Shown piece by piece: positions 16,095 to 23,277 of a DNA stretch of 64,000 nt. A program made the position numbers and the translations under genes. How positions within the stretch are numbered: position 1 is the stretch's first letter; every line of letters starts with the position of its first letter. The notes beneath the pieces are model-generated. The model had not been told where the DNA came from, did not search any database, and worked only from the letters and a program-made list of their open reading frames with translations. The DNA comes from Leptolyngbya sp. FACHB-8 (GTDB lineage Bacteria > Cyanobacteriota > Cyanobacteriia > Elainellales > Elainellaceae): assembly GCF_014695575.1 (NCBI RefSeq), contig NZ_JACJOO010000053.1, positions 1 to 64,000 of the forward strand, given 5' to 3'.

Positions 16095-16568
16095 ATGAAA
16101 CATCCAAAATACGGATTATGGTTCCAGAGAACAGGTTTGATCGTCTCTCTGGCAGCACTGCTATTGGTGGGAGCCCAGCCCAATGCTGCATTTTCTTGCC
16201 AGCGGGTTCCAGGAAATCAGATTTCTGCTCGTCTGGATCAACCTTTTCAATTGGGGGTTCAACAACAGATCGTTATTGATGGGCTCACGATTCAATTCCT
16301 TGGTGTATCCGACGACTCCCGCTGCCCTAGCAATGTCCAGTGCATATGGGCCGGGCAGGTGAGTGCCCGGTTCCGGGTCAGCGCCAACGATGCCCCTGCT
16401 GAAGAGGTTGTGCTAACCAAAGGTGCAGGTGCCGATGCGCAATCCAGCACAACGGTGGGCCGCTATCACATTCAATTGAGTGAAGTAGCCCCTTATCCCA
16501 ACACGCAACAACCCATTGAAGCAGGTGACTACACCGTAACGCTCACCATTACCTCCAATCCTCAGTAA
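16095..16568 (+). CDS. Small secreted protein of unknown function
   Basis: The protein has 157 residues. Residues about 10-34 form a signal peptide (LIVSLAALLLVGAQPNAAFS). The mature part is beta-rich and has a conserved-looking DDSRCPSNVQCIWAGQVSA, where two cysteines seven apart probably form a disulfide. That cysteine/tryptophan motif is common in small bacterial periplasmic or lipoprotein hypotheticals. It ends in YTVTLTITSN, a typical Ig-like last strand. It is 42 bases downstream of the inhibitor-like gene and probably co-transcribed, so a link to the protease is possible but unproven. Confidence 0.75.
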   Translation: MKHPKYGLWFQRTGLIVSLAALLLVGAQPNAAFSCQRVPGNQISARLDQPFQLGVQQQIVIDGLTIQFLGVSDDSRCPSNVQCIWAGQVSARFRVSANDAPAEEVVLTKGAGADAQSSTTVGRYHIQLSEVAPYPNTQQPIEAGDYTVTLTITSNPQ

Positions 16569-16580
16569 AAGAGGGTGCAT

Positions 16581-16628
16581 CTCAGTTTTGTGAATGTGGC
16601 AGACTTCGCCACATTCACAAAACCTGAG
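16581..16628 (+). terminator. Hairpin after the secreted-protein gene, overlapping element A2
   Basis: CTCAGTTTTGTGAATGTGGC (16581-16600) pairs with 16608-16628, with one bulged base. Its right arm ends in AACCTGAG, which is also the first arm of repeat A2. The two folds therefore compete for the same bases. Confidence 0.65.
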
Positions 16629-16744
16629 TTCGGGTTAAGGGTGTTTTCGAGTGCCGCGCGACGCACGGCACTCGAAAACGCTCATTTTGACGTGCGCAAA
16701 GCGCACGTCAAAATGAGCACTTCAGCTTATCCCGAACTGAGGTT
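16621..16744. repeat. Family A repeat element, full copy 2 (three-way junction)
   Basis: The outer arms 16621-16639 and 16726-16744 pair over 19 bases with two mismatches. They enclose hairpin 1 (16641-16660 with 16662-16681, two non-Watson-Crick positions) and hairpin 2 (16680-16697 with 16701-16718, 18 bp, perfect, loop AAA). The element is 124 bases, the same length as the copy at 53404-53527. Confidence 0.88.
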
Positions 16745-16905
16745 GAATAGATAGCGATTATGAAGTTTGGGAAAACGCGATCGCATAACCATTCCCTCAA
16801 CCGTTTTGACCCCAACTCATCGTACCCAGCCAGAGAGTATTACGGCGATGTCCAGCCTGACGCAATTTGGTTCGAAGAGTTATTTTTGAGAAGCCTTAGA
16901 ACGCA

Positions 16906-16931
16906 AAAGAGGGGGCGATCGCCCCCTCTTT
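16906..16931 (-). terminator. Transketolase terminator centred on HIP1
   Basis: A perfect 26-base palindrome, AAAGAGGGGGC-GATC-GCCCCCTCTTT, has the HIP1 octamer as its centre. On the minus strand it ends in CTCTTTT, 25 bases beyond the tkt stop. It is likely a genuine rho-independent terminator. Confidence 0.75.
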
Positions 16932-16955
16932 CTTCAAAAGCAAGCTCTCAGCCGA

Positions 16956-18971
16956 TTAACCCAGCAAAGCTTTGGCTTTAGCAACCACGTTATCGACGGT
17001 GAAGCCAAACTTCTCCATACAAACGTTGCCAGGAGCCGATGCACCGAAGCGATCGATGCTCACAGTGTCGCCATCAGAGGTGACATACTTGTGCCAACCC
17101 ATGCTGATACCGGCTTCCACCGCTAGACGCTTGGTCACAGCCTTAGGCAGTACGGACTCTTTGTAAGCTTCATCTTGCGCTTCAAACAGATCCCACGCAG
17201 GCATGGACACAACACGCACTTTCTTGCCTTCAGCAGTCAGCTGAGCAGCCGCATCCACGCAGAGGCTCACTTCGGAACCAGTCCCAATCAGAATCAGGTC
17301 AGGAGTACCGTCGCATTCCACAACGGTGTAAGCACCCTTCGCAACACCTTCAATGGAAGAACCAGCCAGGTTGGGCAGGTTTTGACGGGTCAATGCCAAC
17401 AGGGTCGGCTTCTTCGCAACAGCATTCTCAATCGCCACCTTGTAGGCACCGGAGGTTTCGGTGCCATCAGCGGGACGCAGAACGGTCAGGTTGGGAATAG
17501 CACGTAGGGAAGCGATGGTTTCCACAGGCTGGTGAGTGGGGCCATCTTCACCCAGAGCAATGGAGTCGTGGGTCATCACCCAGATCACGCCTACCTGAGC
17601 CAGAGCCGACAGACGGATGGAAGCCCGCATGTAGTCGGTGAATACCAGGAAGGTCGCACCGTAGGGAATCAGGCCGGAGTTATGCAGGGAAATCCCATTA
17701 CAGATAGCGCCCATACCATGCTCACGCACACCGAAGCGCAGGTTGCGATTCTCGTAAGCGCCCTTCTGGAAGCTGCCGCTGATCTTCAACTCCGTCAGGT
17801 TGGAGTGGGTCAGGTCAGCAGAACCACCAATCAGTTCAGGCAGGACGGGAGCCAGAGCATTCAAGCAGATCTCGGAGTGCTTCCGGCTGGCTAGAGCTTT
17901 GTCTTCGGGGGTATAAACGGGCAGAGCCTTATCCCAACCCTCGGGCAGTTTGCCACTCAGGAAGCGCTCGAACAGAGCCGCCTCTTCAGCGTACTTCGTC
18001 TTGTACTGAGCCCAGGTTTCGTTCCACTCAGCCTCCAGGCTGGCACCGCGATCAATCGCCTGGCGCATGTGGCTGAGAGCGTCATCGGGAATCACAAAGG
18101 GATCGTAAGTCCAACCCAGGTTATCGCGGGTCAGCTTGTTCTCATCAGCGCCCAAAGGTGAACCGTGAACACCGGCGGTGTTGTTCTTGTTGGGGGAACC
18201 GTAGCCGATGGTGGTGGTGACCTTAATCATGGTCGGCTTGTCGGTAACCGCTTTGGCTTCTGCGATCGCCTTCGCAATACCTTCCAGGTCGTTGTTTCCA
18301 TCTTCGACGTGCAGCACGTGCCAGCCATAAGCTTCGAAACGCTTGCTGACATCTTCGGTGAAGGAGATTTCGGTGTTGCCGTCGATAGAAATGTGGTTGT
18401 CGTCATACAGAGCAATCAGCTTGCCCAGACCCAGGTGACCCGCCAGGGAGCAGGCTTCACCGGAAACCCCTTCCATGTTGCAGCCATCACCCAGGATGAC
18501 GTAGGTGTAATGATCAACCAGCTTCAGATCATCTTTGTTGAAGCGGGCCGCCAGGTGGGCTTCAGCCATAGCCAAACCAACCGCGTTGGCAATCCCCTGA
18601 CCCAGAGGGCCGGTAGTAACTTCTACACCAGGGGTCTCGAAGTTTTCGGGGTGACCGGGGGTTTTAGAGCCCCACTGACGGAAATTTTTGACATCATCCA
18701 GTGTCACGCTGTCGAAGCCAGCCAGGTACATCAGGGCATACTGCAACATGCACCCGTGACCCGCAGACAATACGAAGCGATCGCGATTGAACCACTGCGG
18801 ATTTTTGGGATTGATCCGCAGAAATTGATCCCACAGCACAAAGGCCATCGGCGCTGCACCCATGGGCAGACCGGGGTGACCAGATTTGGCTTTTTCGACG
18901 GCATCAATCGCGAGAAAACGAATCGAATTTACGCAAAGCGCTTCAAGGGTTTGGGTGGTTGCAACAGCCAT
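16956..18971 (-). CDS. tktA: Transketolase
   Basis: Transketolase moves two-carbon units between sugar phosphates in the Calvin cycle and the pentose phosphate pathway, using thiamine diphosphate. The 671-residue length is standard. The diphosphate/metal motif [13 protein letters not shown], the substrate-binding HGSPLG, and the glutamate of the cofactor-activating REHGMGAI are all present. The N-terminus, with [26 protein letters not shown], is canonical, so the ATG at 18971 is secure. Codon use is strongly biased and regular, as expected for a highly expressed photosynthetic carbon gene. It has its own terminator and stands alone. Confidence 0.98.
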   Translation of the reverse strand: MAVATTQTLEALCVNSIRFLAIDAVEKAKSGHPGLPMGAAPMAFVLWDQFLRINPKNPQWFNRDRFVLSAGHGCMLQYALMYLAGFDSVTLDDVKNFRQWGSKTPGHPENFETPGVEVTTGPLGQGIANAVGLAMAEAHLAARFNKDDLKLVDHYTYVILGDGCNMEGVSGEACSLAGHLGLGKLIALYDDNHISIDGNTEISFTEDVSKRFEAYGWHVLHVEDGNNDLEGIAKAIAEAKAVTDKPTMIKVTTTIGYGSPNKNNTAGVHGSPLGADENKLTRDNLGWTYDPFVIPDDALSHMRQAIDRGASLEAEWNETWAQYKTKYAEEAALFERFLSGKLPEGWDKALPVYTPEDKALASRKHSEICLNALAPVLPELIGGSADLTHSNLTELKISGSFQKGAYENRNLRFGVREHGMGAICNGISLHNSGLIPYGATFLVFTDYMRASIRLSALAQVGVIWVMTHDSIALGEDGPTHQPVETIASLRAIPNLTVLRPADGTETSGAYKVAIENAVAKKPTLLALTRQNLPNLAGSSIEGVAKGAYTVVECDGTPDLILIGTGSEVSLCVDAAAQLTAEGKKVRVVSMPAWDLFEAQDEAYKESVLPKAVTKRLAVEAGISMGWHKYVTSDGDTVSIDRFGASAPGNVCMEKFGFTVDNVVAKAKALLG

Positions 18972-19262
18972 GACTTCCTCTATTCAAGTGGCGTGGACAG
19001 GGGTATGACGGGCAAATTTGGGCGATCGCACCAAACACTGCTTTTGGAAACAGTAAGCAACTATACCTATTGCCCTTTACTTGTAGTGTATACCACTGTG
19101 CTCCTAATCTATCCTGCCATCAAATGGCAGGAAGCAACGTTTCTGGAAAAGGAAGTTTGGGGAGAATTTATCACTCCTGTAGAGCTAGCTAACATTGCTT
19201 CAGGGCCAATACTTGGGTGGGATGGAAGGAGAACAATTCAGCTCACTCAACACTGGGCATTG

Positions 19263-19328
19263 CTCAATAAAGCTATGAAATGGGGTGTGGAATCGTAGTT
19301 CCACACCCCATTTCATAGCTTTATTGAG
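19263..19328. repeat. 30-bp perfect hairpin downstream of ycf66
   Basis: Arms 19263-19292 and 19299-19328 are exact 30-base reverse complements around TCGTAG. It lies 18 bases beyond the ycf66 stop and is far longer than a terminator needs. The rest of the gap back to tkt (18972-19262) holds no secure gene. Confidence 0.85.
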
Positions 19329-19346
19329 TAACGGGCAACAAGGAGC

Positions 19347-21290
19347 CTAGCGATCGAACCAGGCATCGTTGTCCTCCTCATCCCAGTCATCCCAATTGTC
19401 GACTGGAGGGGTAACGTCGTCGTCGGTAATAGCGATCGCCTTAACATCAACCACCACCCGATCCTCAGGTGTCAAAGTACGGTTGGCAGCGGCGACCATG
19501 TCGGCGAAGGTCAGCTCCTCAGGCTCAATAATAGGCTGCACAGGGGGCGGTTGGATGGGAGTTGGCAGATCGGGCGGTTCGTTCCAGTCCATATCCCAGT
19601 CTTCTGCTGAGCCGTTAGATACGGATTCTTCTGTGTCTTCTTCACCCCAATCCTCCTCCTGTAAGGATTCTGAGACATTTGGCATAGACAGATCGAGACC
19701 CTTTGCAGTGGCGATCGGCACGGGTGAGGGGAGTGCACCATCATCAACGACAGATTGGCGATCGGTTGGGCTGTCCTCCAGAACATCGTCCTCACGTTCG
19801 TCCTCCACAGACGCTGTTTCTCCAGCAGGCACAGCTCCGCCCCAGAGATCCTGGGTCATCGCCTCCCATTCGGTCTCTGGCTCATCGGTAGGAGACGTCG
19901 CGGGTGGAGCCATCAGCGCTTCGGATTCCTGCTCTATACCCGATAGATCGCCTGATGTAGACTCCGTCGGAAAAGCAATGCTATCGGACGTCCCTGATAT
20001 TGTCTCAGCGAGTTCAGAGGTTTCATCGGCCTGATTTGTGGCTGTTTCCACTGGCTCTATTGAGGTCGGAATTGGGCTCTCTGGTGGAATATCGCTGATA
20101 TCCTGTGGACCCGTTGGGAGTTCCAGGGCTGGAACCATCGTCTCTGTATTGACAATGTAAGATGGCTCGTCTGCAACGGTCGGGCTGGGTGACGGAGGAG
20201 CAATCTCCATGGGCGTCGTCGCGTCGAAAGACTCTTTGGGAGGAGCCGGAGTCACCTCTACGACATGAGCGACAGCGGTGGGCTCCGTGCCAGGGGGAGG
20301 GGTAAAGGGAATATCCGCTGCTGTTTCGGGCTCAGAACCTGTTTGGGGAGTGGAGGCGTCGCTGGGTGCGGGTGTCAGTTCCGAGGACGGAGTATCCACA
20401 ACAGAAACAGACTCTGGCGTGAAATCCCTTTCGGGCGCGGGGGCCAGACGTTCAGCAGGAGGTTCTGAAACTGGGGCCGCACTTGTATAAGCCTGAGCCG
20501 TTTCTACCGGTGGCTCTGGATTTTGAGCCGACTCAGATGTGGGTTGAGGCGAGGCGATCGCCCTCTCCAGATCTGATGCTTCTATTGCTGAAGCTGATTT
20601 AGTACTTGAAGCATTCTCATTGTTCGACTCGGGCGTTGCGGTCGGTTCGTTGAGTGGTGGGGTTGAGGCGATCGCCACTTTCGTTTCAGGGGCAACTTCC
20701 GTTTGCGGAGCCTCTGTTTTACTGAGAGCTGCGTCAGGAGAGGTGGCAGATTGGGAAGCAGGAGTTTCTTGAGTTGTTTTCGGCTTTTTACGAACCTTAC
20801 GCGGTTCAGCTTCCGCCCCCTCGGCTGTTTTCACGGGTGCTTGAGGAGCCATTTTGGGCTGGGGTTTTGCTTGTAAGTTGCCCACTGTACGGCCTACCTG
20901 GTCGGGTAAGCCTTTTAGAGGTGCAGGTAAGGGCAACTGCTCCCAGCGCTGTTTAAATTGGCTCCCAAGTTGAGTGGCATTCAGAAACAACACATCACCG
21001 ACGGATTTACCAGAACTGGATACCCAAGTCTGTTGGTCGTAGGGGGTAAGTTGCCGCCGCATAGCAAGGGTTTGCCAGCCCAACCAGCCCAATACCACGA
21101 CGCTGGCTACTTGGCCTAATAAGACGCCACCTGTAATCCGGCCAGAGTAAACCCACAGTGCCAGTGCATAGAAGAAAATGACGCCACTCCAGATGAAGTC
21201 GTTCTTGCGATGCACTTCTGGGAAGAAGAAGGCTGCCATGTAGAGAATGAAGCCGCTCAAGCCAACTAAAATCGCCAGAAGATGAGCCAT
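19347..21290 (-). CDS. ycf66: Ycf66-family membrane protein with a very long acidic tail
   Basis: The N-terminal 90 residues match Ycf66: helix LLAILVGLSGFILYMAAFFFPEV, then DFIWSGVIFFYALALWVYSGRITGG, then QVASVVVLGWLGWQTLAMRRQLT. This part should sit in a membrane. Residues from about 150 to 560 are a Pro/Glu/Thr/Ser/Ala-rich disordered region. The last 80 are acidic (NWDDWDEEDNDAWFDR). I recall Ycf66 proteins as usually near 300 residues, so 647 is unusually long. Its role in cyanobacteria is unknown. Three copies of CACGCACAATGG lie at and upstream of the start codon, the nearest containing the ATG. Confidence 0.85.
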   Translation of the reverse strand: MAHLLAILVGLSGFILYMAAFFFPEVHRKNDFIWSGVIFFYALALWVYSGRITGGVLLGQVASVVVLGWLGWQTLAMRRQLTPYDQQTWVSSSGKSVGDVLFLNATQLGSQFKQRWEQLPLPAPLKGLPDQVGRTVGNLQAKPQPKMAPQAPVKTAEGAEAEPRKVRKKPKTTQETPASQSATSPDAALSKTEAPQTEVAPETKVAIASTPPLNEPTATPESNNENASSTKSASAIEASDLERAIASPQPTSESAQNPEPPVETAQAYTSAAPVSEPPAERLAPAPERDFTPESVSVVDTPSSELTPAPSDASTPQTGSEPETAADIPFTPPPGTEPTAVAHVVEVTPAPPKESFDATTPMEIAPPSPSPTVADEPSYIVNTETMVPALELPTGPQDISDIPPESPIPTSIEPVETATNQADETSELAETISGTSDSIAFPTESTSGDLSGIEQESEALMAPPATSPTDEPETEWEAMTQDLWGGAVPAGETASVEDEREDDVLEDSPTDRQSVVDDGALPSPVPIATAKGLDLSMPNVSESLQEEDWGEEDTEESVSNGSAEDWDMDWNEPPDLPTPIQPPPVQPIIEPEELTFADMVAAANRTLTPEDRVVVDVKAIAITDDDVTPPVDNWDDWDEEDNDAWFDR

Positions 21291-21350
21291 TGTGCGTGCG
21301 TCCTGCCGTCAGGATTCCATAACCATTGTGCGTGATCACCATTGTGCGTG
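21287..21350. repeat. Three 12-bp direct repeats at the ycf66 start
   Basis: CCATTGTGCGTG occurs at 21287-21298, 21323-21334 and 21339-21350. On the minus strand each reads CACGCACAATGG, and the first contains the ycf66 ATG. The two upstream copies are 16 bases apart. Confidence 0.75.
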
Positions 21351-21399
21351 AGATTTTCACGTTTCAGCTAGGGAATTCCAGCACTCACGTAAAATTGCC

Positions 21400-21466
21400 G
21401 GGTGCATCCCACTTTTGTAGGTGAAGTGGGATGCACCCGCTTCACCTACAAAAGTGGGATGCACCC
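21400..21466. repeat. Hairpin with competing internal copy (bistable inverted repeat)
   Basis: Arms 21400-21426 and 21440-21466 pair perfectly over 27 bases. The 13-base loop holds TGGGATGCACCC, a copy of the last 12 bases of the right arm. The left arm's first 12 bases can thus pair with either copy, giving two exclusive folds. It sits in the 439-base divergent region between ycf66 and ictB. Confidence 0.85.
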
Positions 21467-21729
21467 AAATTGACTGAATGTCGTTATCCATTGGGTACGA
21501 AATCATTTATTGAATGTCAAATCCGCTTAGTCCAGCCAGTACTTCTCATGGCGGAATCCAGCCCGAACGATCGCTTGAGGTGATTGTTCGGCTTTGAAGC
21601 TCACCATGAGAATTGCTGTATTCAAGCGGATCCCATATATGAGGGACGGAGTAGTGATACTATTCCAACCAGCCTGGTTCCACTGGGCTAAAATTTTCAT
21701 CTCAAGATAAAGTCCAGGAAATTTTCCCT

Positions 21730-23142
21730 ATGACTTCGGCCTTTAATGCCGTTTGGCAACAACTCACCTTTGCGAATGGGGCTCCCCAGGACTGGGTGAA
21801 GTACAGTTATCTGCACCGTTTGGTGGGAAGCTTGGCTTCCTGGCGGCAGGGAAGTTGGCTGATGCAGTGGGGCGATACCCTGGGCATGGGACTGGCGGCG
21901 ATTCTGTTCTGTCTGGCCCCGTTCGTCTCGACGGCGCTGATTGGCGTCATGATGCTGGCCTGTGGTCTGTATTGGGCCATCCTGACCCTGTCAGATGAGG
22001 ATGGAGCCGGGGTAACGCCCATTCACATGCTGGTGTTGCTGTACTGGTTCATTTCGCTGATTGCAACGGCGGCGTCTCCTGTTAAGGCCGGGGCGGCGGT
22101 GGGGTTGATGAAGCTGACCCTGAATGTGCTGCTGTTTCTGTTGTTAGCACGGGTGTTGCGATCGCCCCGTCTCCGGTCTACCCTGATCACCCTTTACCTG
22201 ATGACGGTTTCCATTGTCAGCGTTGTTGGAATGCGGCAATGGTTCTTTGGAGCCAATGCTCTCGCCACCTGGGTTGATACTGAATCCACTCTGGCGGGAA
22301 CGACTCGGGTTTATAGCTTTTTAGGCAACCCAAACCTGTTAGCGAGTTATCTCATTCCGGCTTGCATTATGAGTGCAGCGGCGGTGTTTGCATGGCAGCG
22401 CTGGGTACCCAAGGCGCTCGCCGTTGGGTTGTGGGTCTTGAATTCGGCTTGCCTAGTGCTGACCTTTAGCCGGGGGGGTTGGATTGGCTTTGTCCTGTCG
22501 GGCTTTGCCCTTCTATTGCTGCTGGTGCATTGGTTTAGCGTTTATCTGCCCAGGTTCTGGCGGAAGTGGGCGTTACCGATTGTGCTTGGAGTGACTGCTG
22601 CTGTCGTTGTGGCGGCCGTGATTGCCGTTGATCCCTTACGCGATCGCGTTCTTAGTATGTTTGCCGGACGAGAAGACAGCAGTAACAACTACCGCATCAA
22701 CGTGTGGGCCGCTGTCCGCCGCATGATTCGCGATCGCCCCATCCTGGGCATTGGCCCCGGTAATACGGCCTTTAACAAGGTTTATCCTAGCTATCAGCAG
22801 ACGGGTTACACCGCTCTAAGTGCCTATTCCATCTACCTGGAAATCCTGGTGGAAACGGGCATCATCGGCTTTACCTGCTTCCTGTGGTTGCTCACCGTCA
22901 CCTTCACGATGGGTTGGGAGCGCATTCAAACCTTGCGGGCAGCCGGCGATCGCAATGGTTTCTGGTTGATGGGGGCGATCGCGACGATGATTGGAGTCCT
23001 CAGCCACGGTCTTGTTGATACTGTTTGGTATCGGCCCCAGATCAGTAGCCTTTGGTGGCTGATGCTGGCTCTTGTGGCCAGTTATTACCTGCCCATTACC
23101 AACAGAAAGCCGACAGAAGCGAGTACGCCAAGCGAACTTTGA
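21730..23142 (+). CDS. ictB: IctB-like O-antigen-ligase-family membrane protein
   Basis: This 470-residue polytopic membrane protein has about ten helices. It matches cyanobacterial IctB, first described as a putative bicarbonate transporter but belonging to the Wzy/WaaL O-antigen polymerase/ligase superfamily. Family markers include YSFLGNPNLLASYL, LTFSRGGWIGF and, in the large periplasmic loop, YRINVWAAVRRMIRDRPILGIGPGNTAFNKVYP. The conserved Arg residues there fit the ligase fold. Its physiological role (carbon uptake or surface glycan assembly) is unsettled. AGGAAA precedes the ATG. It stands alone and is followed by a 14-bp hairpin. Confidence 0.88.
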   Translation: MTSAFNAVWQQLTFANGAPQDWVKYSYLHRLVGSLASWRQGSWLMQWGDTLGMGLAAILFCLAPFVSTALIGVMMLACGLYWAILTLSDEDGAGVTPIHMLVLLYWFISLIATAASPVKAGAAVGLMKLTLNVLLFLLLARVLRSPRLRSTLITLYLMTVSIVSVVGMRQWFFGANALATWVDTESTLAGTTRVYSFLGNPNLLASYLIPACIMSAAAVFAWQRWVPKALAVGLWVLNSACLVLTFSRGGWIGFVLSGFALLLLLVHWFSVYLPRFWRKWALPIVLGVTAAVVVAAVIAVDPLRDRVLSMFAGREDSSNNYRINVWAAVRRMIRDRPILGIGPGNTAFNKVYPSYQQTGYTALSAYSIYLEILVETGIIGFTCFLWLLTVTFTMGWERIQTLRAAGDRNGFWLMGAIATMIGVLSHGLVDTVWYRPQISSLWWLMLALVASYYLPITNRKPTEASTPSEL

Positions 23143-23173
23143 CGAGTACTACGCAACTTCAGTTTTTCTAGTG

Positions 23174-23204
23174 AAGGTGGGGGGTGCTTCGCACCCCCCA
23201 CCTT
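23174..23204. terminator. Hairpin after ictB with a GCTTCGC apex
   Basis: AAGGTGGGGGGTGC (23174-23187) pairs perfectly with GCACCCCCCACCTT (23191-23204) around TTC. On the minus strand the apex reads GCGAAGC, the same as in families B and E. Confidence 0.65.
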
Positions 23205-23277
23205 CTAGCTAAGTATATCTATGGTGGGGCGTAAAGCACTCCCATCCTCAAACATAGGTTGATTTCCGCCGCTTAGA

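Noticed and set aside
16760-16981. A 73-codon frame between element A copy 2 and tkt
   Set aside because: It contains the HIP1-centred tkt terminator and overlaps the tkt 3' end; composition is not protein-like.
19086-19298. A plus-strand frame upstream of tkt that could encode 70 residues from GTG (VYTTVLLIYPAIKWQEATFL and onward)
   Set aside because: It reads protein-like, but has no ribosome site and its last part is the arm of the 30-bp hairpin, so it may be chance or a remnant.
18165-19298. A 377-codon plus-strand frame
   Set aside because: Most of it is the antisense of transketolase, whose strong codon bias keeps the opposite frame open.
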